Assembly: GCA_002167365.1 (NCBI GenBank)
Contig: NHCU01000008.1
Location: 1-14,179 of the forward strand
DNA length: 14,179 bases
From: Betaproteobacteria bacterium TMED41
GTDB taxonomy: Bacteria > Pseudomonadota > Gammaproteobacteria > Burkholderiales > Burkholderiaceae_A
Direction: 5' to 3'
Shown here: piece by piece, positions 6,519-13,340 of the stretch
Position numbering within the stretch: position 1 is the stretch's first letter
How the letters are laid out: each line of letters begins with the position of its first letter
Position numbers and translations under genes: made by a program
Notes under the pieces: model-generated
Database searches by the model: none
What the model was told of the DNA's origin: nothing
What the model saw: only the letters and a program-made list of their open reading frames with translations

Positions 6519-9017
6519 TCAACTACGAAGTTTGGCTGAGAACTTATTTTCTACAATTTTAACAATCTCTTCAACCAAAGAATCAACAATGCTTTCCTCA
6601 AGTGTTTTTTCAGTGTCTTGCAATAAAACCATGAATGCAAGACTTTTTTTATTATTAGATATTCCTTTACCTTTATAAACATCAAACATTTCAAATTTAA
6701 CTAATAAATTGCCAAATTTTATATCCTTTTTCCTTGATAAAACTTCTTCTATGACTGCTCCTGCTTCAATTTGAGGAGATACAATAAAAGCTAGGTCTCT
6801 TCGAACGACAGGTACTTTAGAAATTTTTTTAAATTTAGGAAATTTTTTTTGTAACAATTGTTTTAAAGCAATTTCAAAAATAATTGGAGGGCTTGGAAAA
6901 TCAAAAAAGCTACTCAAACGAGGATGTAATTCACCAATATAGCCAATAACTCCATTACCCAAAAAACTATAAGAATCAATTGAAGAACATTCAAAATTTT
7001 TTACCTTAACTAATGCTGATCTACCAGGATGAAGAAATGAAACTGCAGAAGAGGTTTTTTTAAATTCGATAGTAAAATGTTTACATAAATTTTCCAATAC
7101 TTTTTTTAAATCAAAAAAATCTACTATCTCTTCATTTTCTGCCCATTGTTCCTCGTATCTTGGTCCATAAATTAAAGCTCCTAACTGGTAAGGCTGTTGA
7201 ACGCAATAAACAGAGTTTTCATCTGGAACTACATTATTATTAACTTTAAAACTTCTACCTAACTCAAAAATTCTAACTCTTTTTTGTTGGTTATTGATGT
7301 TGGCGGAAAGATTATTTATCAAGCCTGGAATTAAACTATGTCTCATCACAGACATATTTGTAGAAATTGGATTAATCAATTCTATATAACTATCAATTGA
7401 CTCGTTATTAAAAGTAAAAATATCAACCATTTTTGAATCAATAAAACCATAATTTATGACCTCGTAAAAGTCTTGAACAACCATCAAATCTTTTAAGGTA
7501 TTAAAATCCATCACATTTTCAGATATAACCTTTGGTTGTAATAAAGACAAAGGCGGTTTTGTTGGAATTGAGTTATATCCAATCATTCTTACTACTTCCT
7601 CAATTAGGTCTTCCTCGATATGTATATCAAATCGATATGGAGGGGGAGTCACAAGATAATTTTCATCTGGTAAAGTTGGGTCAACTTTAATTAAAAAACC
7701 TAGACTCTCAAATATTTGCTTAATTTGAATATTAGATACCCCCATTCCTAAAATTTTTTCACATCGCTCTTTTCTAAAAACAATCTCAGGTACGTTAGGT
7801 ATGTTTGTAGTATGGTCAGTTATAGCACCAACTTTTCCTCCACAAATAGACTGAATCATATTACTGATAATTTCCAAATCAACAACTGTTGAATTATAAT
7901 CAACTCCCCTTTCAAATCTATGGCTTGCCTCAGTGAGAATACGTGACTTCTGTGCTCTTCCCCGGATAGCGTCAGGGAGCCAATATGCAGTTTCTATTAA
8001 TATATTTTTAGTTTTTTTATTTACAGCGGTTTTCTCACCACCCATAATTCCTGCTAATGCAACAGGACCTTCTTCATCAGAAATTACGCCATAATAAGGG
8101 TTACAGGCAAAATTCTCTTTGGTAAGCAACTCAATTTCTTCACTCGATCTTGCCCACCTAACTTCCAAAGTATTTTCTTCAGAGACTTTTATTTTGTCGT
8201 AATCAAAGATATGAGAAGGCCTACCCAATTCAATCATTACATAATTTGAAATATCAACCAAAACTGAAATTGATCTTTGTCCAGTTTCCTTTAATCTTTG
8301 AACAATCCAATCAGGAGTCTGGACTCCAGAATCAACACCCATGAGAATACGAGAGGAAAATCTTCCACACAAATCTTTATTGTGAATTTTTATTTTTGGT
8401 ACAGGGATACTTTTATCTATTTCTAACTTTTCTTCAAAAGCAATAATTGGATTTTTTAACTTACATTTAGTCGACGTTGCGATCTCCCTGGCAAGTCCTC
8501 TGATAGACAAACAATCTCCCCTGTTTGGAGTGATCTTTAATGTCATAATTTTTTCATCTAAGTTAAGTAATTCTCGAATATTTTTACCAACATCAGAAAT
8601 ATTAAAATTCTTTACATCCATAATTCCAATTGAATCGCTCGATATTCCAAGCTCTTTTTCGGAGCACAACATACCAGAACTTGCCACACCTCGCATTTTT
8701 GTTTTTCTAATTTTTGCTCCACCTGGTAACGAGGCTCCATCTGTGGCACATGCGACAAACATATTTTCAGTGACATTTGATGCACCGCAGACAATTTCTA
8801 ATTTTTCCCCAATATCTACAATGCAAACTTTTAAACGATCAGCGTTAGGATGTTTATTTACCTTAATGACCCTGCCAAGAACAACTTTTGAAAAGTTTGG
8901 AGCGAGGGATTCAACATTGTCAACCTCGATTCCAGCCATTGTAAGCACATCAGAAATTTTTTCGACTGATAAGTTTGTATCGAGCCACGTCTTTAGCCAA
9001 GATTCAGAAATTAGCAT
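6519..9017 (-). CDS. pheT: Phenylalanyl-tRNA synthetase beta subunit
   Basis: Large subunit of the alpha2-beta2 enzyme that charges tRNA-Phe. At 832 residues it is somewhat longer than the E. coli protein of about 795. Domains in order are the N-terminal part MLISESWLKTWL, the EMAP/OB-fold tRNA-binding domain (about 44-150, with VNKHPNADRLKVC and IVCGASNV), the B3/B4 editing domain (about 220-395, with DISNYVMIELGRPSHIFDYD), the B5 domain, the catalytic-like core, and a C-terminal anticodon-binding FDX-ACB domain (from about 735, with PVVRRDLAFIV). The start lies 7 bases after the pheS stop, and GAGG overlapping that stop serves as ribosome binding site. The subunits are thus made in equal amounts from one transcript. 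Confidence 0.97.
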   Translation of the reverse strand: MLISESWLKTWLDTNLSVEKISDVLTMAGIEVDNVESLAPNFSKVVLGRVIKVNKHPNADRLKVCIVDIGEKLEIVCGASNVTENMFVACATDGASLPGGAKIRKTKMRGVASSGMLCSEKELGISSDSIGIMDVKNFNISDVGKNIRELLNLDEKIMTLKITPNRGDCLSIRGLAREIATSTKCKLKNPIIAFEEKLEIDKSIPVPKIKIHNKDLCGRFSSRILMGVDSGVQTPDWIVQRLKETGQRSISVLVDISNYVMIELGRPSHIFDYDKIKVSEENTLEVRWARSSEEIELLTKENFACNPYYGVISDEEGPVALAGIMGGEKTAVNKKTKNILIETAYWLPDAIRGRAQKSRILTEASHRFERGVDYNSTVVDLEIISNMIQSICGGKVGAITDHTTNIPNVPEIVFRKERCEKILGMGVSNIQIKQIFESLGFLIKVDPTLPDENYLVTPPPYRFDIHIEEDLIEEVVRMIGYNSIPTKPPLSLLQPKVISENVMDFNTLKDLMVVQDFYEVINYGFIDSKMVDIFTFNNESIDSYIELINPISTNMSVMRHSLIPGLINNLSANINNQQKRVRIFELGRSFKVNNNVVPDENSVYCVQQPYQLGALIYGPRYEEQWAENEEIVDFFDLKKVLENLCKHFTIEFKKTSSAVSFLHPGRSALVKVKNFECSSIDSYSFLGNGVIGYIGELHPRLSSFFDFPSPPIIFEIALKQLLQKKFPKFKKISKVPVVRRDLAFIVSPQIEAGAVIEEVLSRKKDIKFGNLLVKFEMFDVYKGKGISNNKKSLAFMVLLQDTEKTLEESIVDSLVEEIVKIVENKFSAKLRS

Positions 9018-9024
9018 GATTGCC

Positions 9025-10038
9025 TCAAAACTGTTTCAAAAAACGCAAATCATTTTCGAAAAACAATCTTAAGTCAGATATGCCATATCGAATCATTGCC
9101 AATCTCTCTATACCGCTTCCAAATGCAAATCCTATATATGCTTCCGGATCTAAACCAAAATTTTTGATAACATTAGGATGAACCTGACCAGCGCCGGATA
9201 CCTCAAGCCACTTTCCTTTTAAAGGTCCATCTGGAAATGCCAAGTCGATTTCAGCCGAAGGTTCAGTAAATGGGAAAAACGAAGGTCTAAATCTTATTTT
9301 GAGATCATCTGATTCAAAAAATACTTTCAAAAAAGATACATATAAGCCTTTCAAATCCGAAAAGCTTACATCTTTCCCGATCCACATGCCTTCAACTTGG
9401 TGAAACATTGGAGAATGAGTGGCGTCACTATCAACCCTATATGTTCTACCTGGCGCAATAATTTTTATTGGTGGTGGATTACTTGATGCATTTCTTACTT
9501 GAACGGGGCTTGTATGAGTTCTTAATAATAAAGGTAATTGATTTTCGTCTTTTTTATTCAAGTAAAATGTGTCTTGCATTGATCTTGCAGGATGATTTTC
9601 AGGGTTATTTAATGCTGTAAAATTGAACCAATCATTTTCAATTTCTGGGCCATCAACCACATCGAAACCAACAGATTTAAAAATATTTTCAACCCTTCTA
9701 ATCACTCTTGTGACTGGATGAATCGCACCAACTCTTATGCCTCTACCTGGTAGTGAAATATCAATTTCTTGTTCAGACAAGCGCTTAAGAGCATCGAATT
9801 CTAAAATGCTTGATTTTCTAGCTGACAACAGTTTTTCAATTTTTACTTTTACTAAGTTTATTGATTTTCCTAATTCGCGCTTCTCATCAGGAGAGACATC
9901 ACTTAAAGTTTTAAAAGCCTTACTTAAAGCTCCAGATTTACCTAAAAATTGAGATTTGGCAACATCGAGCTCATTGATCGACAAAGATTTTTCAAAGGCA
10001 ATTTTTGCTTCAGCAATTAACCGATCAAAATCGGACAT
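9025..10038 (-). CDS. pheS: Phenylalanyl-tRNA synthetase alpha subunit
   Basis: Catalytic subunit, 337 residues (E. coli 327). An N-terminal coiled-coil region (about 1-90) is followed by the class II catalytic core: motif 2 region GRTYRVDSDATHSPMFHQVEG (about 197-217) and motif 3 GFAFGSGIERLAM (about 303-315), ending in the typical FFENDLRFLKQF. The alanine in GFAFG (A304) corresponds, as I recall, to the pocket residue setting selectivity for Phe. Its ATG follows the rplT stop directly (TAAATG), so there is no room for a pheM leader peptide or attenuator as in E. coli; coupling to rplT translation is likely instead. Confidence 0.97.
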   Translation of the reverse strand: MSDFDRLIAEAKIAFEKSLSINELDVAKSQFLGKSGALSKAFKTLSDVSPDEKRELGKSINLVKVKIEKLLSARKSSILEFDALKRLSEQEIDISLPGRGIRVGAIHPVTRVIRRVENIFKSVGFDVVDGPEIENDWFNFTALNNPENHPARSMQDTFYLNKKDENQLPLLLRTHTSPVQVRNASSNPPPIKIIAPGRTYRVDSDATHSPMFHQVEGMWIGKDVSFSDLKGLYVSFLKVFFESDDLKIRFRPSFFPFTEPSAEIDLAFPDGPLKGKWLEVSGAGQVHPNVIKNFGLDPEAYIGFAFGSGIERLAMIRYGISDLRLFFENDLRFLKQF

Positions 10039-10398
10039 TTAAACACCCAGAGTGTCTTTTACTTTCTTAACGATATCAGAAAAAGCTTCTTTATCACTAA
10101 TCGCGAGTTCTGACAATATTTTCCTATCCATCTCAATGCCTGATTTTTTCAAACCATTAATGAACTGACTATATCTTATTCCGTGATTCCTACAACCAGC
10201 ATTTATTCTTACAATCCAAAGAGAGCGAAAAGTTCTTTTTTTATTTCTTCTATCTCTGTAAGCAAACATTTCTGCTCGCATGACAGCCTGCTTAGCAACA
10301 CGATAAACATTTTTTCTACGTCCCCTGAATCCTTTGGCACGATCTAATATTTTTTTGTGGCGAGCATGTGCTGTTACGCCTCTTTTAACACGCGGCAT
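10039..10398 (-). CDS. rplT: 50S ribosomal protein L20
   Basis: 119 residues, the normal length. It begins MPRVKRGVTAHARHKKIL and has the basic N-terminal extension (RAKGFRGRRKNVYRVAKQAV) that threads into 23S rRNA, then a globular domain with SLWIVRINAGCRNHGIRYSQF. It is an early assembly protein of the large subunit. AAAGGAG (10412-10406) overlapping the rpmI stop lies 7 bases before the ATG, the best ribosome binding site in the window, consistent with high expression. In E. coli L20 represses its own operon; no corresponding structure could be recognised here by eye. Confidence 0.98.
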   Translation of the reverse strand: MPRVKRGVTAHARHKKILDRAKGFRGRRKNVYRVAKQAVMRAEMFAYRDRRNKKRTFRSLWIVRINAGCRNHGIRYSQFINGLKKSGIEMDRKILSELAISDKEAFSDIVKKVKDTLGV

Positions 10399-10410
10399 TT
10401 TTTCGCTCCT

Positions 10411-10608
10411 TTAATTAATCGCCAGCATACTGCGAATATGACCAACATCAGAGGGATTAACAGTAAGTGTTCCTCTTAATTGGCGTTTATTTTTTGTGGT
10501 TCTTTTGGTCAATATATGTCTTTTTGTTGCATGAGCTCTTTTGATTGAACCACTACCCCTAACACGGAACCTCTTTAGAGCGGCTTTCTTTGTTTTCATT
10601 TTAGGCAT
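10411..10608 (-). CDS. rpmI: 50S ribosomal protein L35
   Basis: 65 residues, strongly basic, starting MPKMKTKKAALKRFRVRGSG and containing KRAHATKRHILTKRTTK, as in L35 generally. The start is supported by AAAGGG about 11 bases upstream of the ATG. The 71 bases between infC and this gene are AT-rich; I see no hairpin with a T run and no strong promoter there. In E. coli the equivalent region contributes to a pseudoknot bound by L20; the gap is short for that, but long-range pairing with infC cannot be excluded by reading. Confidence 0.98.
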   Translation of the reverse strand: MPKMKTKKAALKRFRVRGSGSIKRAHATKRHILTKRTTKNKRQLRGTLTVNPSDVGHIRSMLAIN

Positions 10609-10679
10609 AAATCAGAATTCCCTTTAAAAATAACACACATAACAATGAAAAAATTAACTCCAGTATATTTCCACCAAAC

Positions 10680-11201
10680 CTATTTCTTTTTTTTTGGCGC
10701 CAAAACCATTACCATTTGTCTACCTTCAAGTTTAGGCATCTGTTCGACTTGGGCCATTTCTGCCAACTCATCTCTTATTCTTTCTAACATTTGCATACCA
10801 AATTCTTGATGAGCCATTTCTCGCCCCTTGAACCTCATTGTTATTTTGGTTTTGTCACCCTCACCTAGAAATCTAACTGCATTTCTAACTTTCACATTGT
10901 AATCATTGTCGTCTGTACTTGGCCTAAATTTTATTTCTTTAACTTGTATGGTTTTTTGTTTTAACTTTGCATCATGTAGCTTTTTTTGTTCTTTATATCT
11001 GAATTTTCCAAAGTCCATCAGTCTACATACTATAGGCTCAGCCTGTGGGGCTATCTCAACTAAATCTAAATTAGCATCTTCAGCCATTTGAATGGCTTGA
11101 CCCTTGGAAACTATTCCTAGCGCTTCATTTTTTTCACCAACAAGACGAATTTTCACTGCGGTTATCTCATCATTGACCTTGTAGTCTTTTTCAGTAGCTA
11201 T
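10680..11201 (-). CDS. infC: Translation initiation factor IF-3, non-canonical AUA start
   Basis: IF3 binds the 30S subunit, keeps the 50S away and rejects wrong start codons or initiator tRNA. Visible are the N-domain (VNDEITAVKIRLVG, AEDANLDLVEIAPQAEPIVCRLMDFGKF), a Lys-rich linker, and the C-domain (VKEIKFRPSTDDNDYNVK, FKGREMAHQEFG, ending LAPKKKK). The first conventional start (GTG at 11156) would remove the conserved N-terminal residues. In-frame AUA at 11201-11199 gives (M)ATEKDYKVNDEITAV and 173 residues, the expected length, with GGAAGG (11213-11208) at a 6-base spacing. E. coli infC starts at AUU, which underlies its autoregulation; AUA here should work alike. The gene lies 27 bases after thrS. 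Confidence 0.95.
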   Translation of the reverse strand: MATEKDYKVNDEITAVKIRLVGEKNEALGIVSKGQAIQMAEDANLDLVEIAPQAEPIVCRLMDFGKFRYKEQKKLHDAKLKQKTIQVKEIKFRPSTDDNDYNVKVRNAVRFLGEGDKTKITMRFKGREMAHQEFGMQMLERIRDELAEMAQVEQMPKLEGRQMVMVLAPKKKK

Positions 11202-11207
11202 TTTGAA

Positions 11208-11213
11208 CCTTCC
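11208..11213 (-). promoter_or_regulatory. Shine-Dalgarno sequence supporting the infC AUA start
   Basis: GGAAGG on the minus strand, 6 bases (TTCAAA) before the AUA at 11201. No ATG, GTG or TTG lies at a suitable distance in the infC frame, so this site fixes the unusual start. It also lies within a five-codon frame ATG-GAA-GGT-TCA-AAA-TAG (11215-11198) whose stop overlaps the AUA; that frame has no ribosome binding site and may be chance. Confidence 0.75.
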
Positions 11214-11228
11214 ATAAAAGTATTAAAA

Positions 11229-13136
11229 CTAAACTAAATTTTCAACTTCCTTTTCAATTCTTGAAACAAGTTGGTCTAATTTACACGAACTAATTTTTTC
11301 ACCACCTCTAATTCTAACGCTCACAGAATTATTTATTTTTTCCTGTTCACCAATAACAATTATATAAGGTATTTTACTAAGGCTAAACTCTCGAATTTTA
11401 TAGCTTATTTTCTCATTTCGCAAGTCCCCAATCACCCTAATCCCATTTTCTTTTAAGCCATTTACCACTGAAGTCGCAAAATCCGCTTGAGCTGAAGTAA
11501 TTGAAGCGACTCCAACTTGGACCGGCGACAACCAAACAGGTAATGCACCACCAAAGTTTTCAATCAAAATACCTATAAATCTCTCCAAAGAACCAACGAT
11601 TGCTCTGTGTAAAAGGACAGGAGTTTGTCTGGAGTTGTCTTCATTAACATACTCCGCTCCCAATCGTTCTGGCATGTTAAAATCAACTTGAATTGTTCCA
11701 CATTGCCAAACCCTACCTAAAGAATCCTTTAAAGAGTATTCTATCTTCGGGCCATAAAAAGCTCCTTCACCTTTTAATTCTGTCCAATCAACCCCAACCG
11801 CGTCTAAAGCTTTTGCAAGAGCATTTTCTGACCTTGACCATGTTTCATCTGATCCCACTCTTTCCGATGGTCTAGTTGACAGGCGATATAAAATTTCATC
11901 GAATCCAAAATCTTTATAAACTTGCTGTAATTGTTTAGTAAAAGAGAAAACTTCAGCTTGAATTTGATCTTCGGTACAAAAAATATGGCCATCATCTTGA
12001 GTAAAGTTTCTCAATCTAAATAATCCATGAAGCGCTCCTGATGGTTCGTTTCTGTGGCATGAACCAAATTCACCGAATCTAATGGGTAGTTCTTTATAGC
12101 TTCTGAGGTTTGAGAGGAATATTTGTACATGACCAGGACAATTCATGGGCTTAATAGCATAGTCTCTATTTTCCGAGGAAGTTGTAAACATATATTTTTG
12201 GTAATGCTCCCAATGTCCTGATTTTTCCCACAAGGACTTGTCTATTATTTGAGGACACTTGACCTCAGAAAAATTACTTACTTTGTATACGTTTCGCAGA
12301 TAATTTTCTACAACCATCCATAGTTCCCAACCCTTAGGATGCCAAAACACCATTCCAGGGGCATGATCTTGAAAATGGAAAAAATCTAAAGACTTACCTA
12401 ACTTTCTATGATCTCTCTTTTTCGCCTCTTCTATACGTTTTAAATAAGCATTCAAATCATCTCTAGAATTCCAGGCTGTTCCATAAATTCTTTGAAGCAT
12501 TTTATTTTTTGAATCTCCCCTCCAATATGCTCCTGCAATTTTTGTTAGTTTAAAAAACCTTAAAAATTTTGTATTTGGCACATGTGGCCCCCGACACATA
12601 TCTGTATATTCTTGATGATGATAGAGTGCTATAACTTCATTTTTAGGTATATCTTCAATAATTTGAATCTTGTAATCCTCATTTCGCTCGTTAAAAACTT
12701 TAAAAGCTTCTTCTGGACTCACAACTTGTCTTACAACGTCGTAATTTTGTTTTATCAAATAATTAATTTTTGACTCAATTTTTTTTAAATCAGATTCACT
12801 TAGTGCATCATCAAATTCAATATCGTAGTAAAAACCATCTTCTATAACTGGACCAATAGCCATTTTGGCATCTGGGTACATTTGTTTCACAGCGTGGCCT
12901 ACTAGGTGAGCAAAAGAATGCCTTATTATCTCTAAACCTTCCTGATCGGAATTTGTTATTATTTCAACATCACAATCTTTTTCAACACAGACACTCAAAT
13001 CTCTCAAAACACCATCAATTTTTCCAGCTACTGCTTTTTTAAATAGAGAATTACTAATGGATTTTGCAATAGCTGAAAGCGAAGTTTTGATAACAAATTC
13101 TTTTTTTTGTCCGTCAGGGAGAGTAATTTGAACCAT
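11229..13136 (-). CDS. thrS: Threonyl-tRNA synthetase
   Basis: Class II enzyme of 635 residues (E. coli 642), complete. In order: TGS domain (about 1-62, MVQITLPDGQKKEF), editing domain with H73-x3-H77 (HSFAHLVGH) and C181/H185 (CRGPH), class II core with MNCPGH (C333), motif 2 region GSCHRNEPSGALHG, DDGHIF (H384) and motif 3 LLHRAIVGSLERFIG (H510), then the anticodon-binding domain. C333, H384 and H510 form the zinc site that recognises Thr; all are present, as are the four editing residues. The ATG lies only 25 bases after the tRNA-Val 3' end and has no Shine-Dalgarno sequence. The leader is too short for the tRNA-Thr-like operator that represses E. coli thrS. Confidence 0.98.
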   Translation of the reverse strand: MVQITLPDGQKKEFVIKTSLSAIAKSISNSLFKKAVAGKIDGVLRDLSVCVEKDCDVEIITNSDQEGLEIIRHSFAHLVGHAVKQMYPDAKMAIGPVIEDGFYYDIEFDDALSESDLKKIESKINYLIKQNYDVVRQVVSPEEAFKVFNERNEDYKIQIIEDIPKNEVIALYHHQEYTDMCRGPHVPNTKFLRFFKLTKIAGAYWRGDSKNKMLQRIYGTAWNSRDDLNAYLKRIEEAKKRDHRKLGKSLDFFHFQDHAPGMVFWHPKGWELWMVVENYLRNVYKVSNFSEVKCPQIIDKSLWEKSGHWEHYQKYMFTTSSENRDYAIKPMNCPGHVQIFLSNLRSYKELPIRFGEFGSCHRNEPSGALHGLFRLRNFTQDDGHIFCTEDQIQAEVFSFTKQLQQVYKDFGFDEILYRLSTRPSERVGSDETWSRSENALAKALDAVGVDWTELKGEGAFYGPKIEYSLKDSLGRVWQCGTIQVDFNMPERLGAEYVNEDNSRQTPVLLHRAIVGSLERFIGILIENFGGALPVWLSPVQVGVASITSAQADFATSVVNGLKENGIRVIGDLRNEKISYKIREFSLSKIPYIIVIGEQEKINNSVSVRIRGGEKISSCKLDQLVSRIEKEVENLV

Positions 13137-13152
13137 GATGTAGTAAAGAAAG

Positions 13153-13247
13153 TTTATTAACTGGTAGGCGCGATTGGATTCGAACCAACGACCCCCACCA
13201 TGTCAAGGTGATGCTCTAACCAGCTGAGCTACGCGCCTGTTAATAAA
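13153..13247 (-). repeat. 9-bp perfect inverted repeat exactly flanking tRNA-Val
   Basis: On the plus strand TTTATTAAC (13153-13161) and its reverse complement GTTAATAAA (13239-13247) abut the two ends of the mature tRNA gene with no base between. In a transcript entering from upstream they could extend the acceptor stem by nine pairs beyond the unpaired ACCA. The right copy touches the last base of the predicted -10 box, so a transcript from that promoter would carry little of it. It may be chance in AT-rich DNA. Confidence 0.6.
13162..13238 (-). tRNA. tRNA-Val (anticodon GAC)
   Basis: 77 bases with encoded CCA (13164-13162). Acceptor AGGCGCG pairs with CGCGCCT; D-stem GCTC with GAGC; anticodon stem TCACC with GGTGG around loop TTGACAT, placing GAC at 34-36; T-arm GTTGG-TTCGAAT-CCAAT. 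It reads valine codons GUC and GUU. It is the first element of the thrS transcript, so cleavage at its 3' side leaves thrS mRNA with a 25-base leader. Confidence 0.97.
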
Positions 13248-13255
13248 TTATATCA
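13247..13255 (-). promoter_or_regulatory. Extended -10 promoter for tRNA-Val and the thrS operon
   Basis: TGATATAAT (13255-13247) on the minus strand is a perfect extended -10 element (TGnTATAAT). A start about 7 bases downstream would fall near 13240, one or two bases before mature tRNA-Val. At 17 bases upstream the -35 position reads ATGTTC, a poor match, as is usual for extended -10 promoters. It lies in the largest gap of the window (102 bases, between the Ppx gene and the tRNA), which shows no clear terminator. Confidence 0.7.
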
Positions 13256-13340
13256 CTGATTTAAAAACGGAACATTTAAGATTTACCGAGTTATAGACTT
13301 ATTATGCTAAAGGCAAAGGGCCGAATTAATACTTAAGCGG

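Noticed and set aside
8530..9072. 180-codon plus-strand open frame opposite the start of pheT
   Set aside because: It is antisense to the conserved tRNA-binding domain of PheT, has no recognisable protein features, and such frames are a by-product of codon usage. The same holds for the plus-strand frames at 1746-2093, 4251-4484 and 4481-4807.
10609..10679. L20-binding pseudoknot or promoter between infC and rpmI
   Set aside because: No stable stems or convincing -35/-10 pair could be seen in these 71 AT-rich bases. Folding together with infC would be needed to test long-range pairing.
13280..13320. A second promoter (TTGCCT ... TATAAC) upstream of tRNA-Val
   Set aside because: The spacing is only 15 bases, and the extended -10 box nearer to the tRNA is much better.
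13239..13340. Intrinsic terminator after the Ppx gene
   Set aside because: GCCG and CGGC shortly after the stop could pair around a 14-base loop, but the stem is only four pairs and no T run follows.
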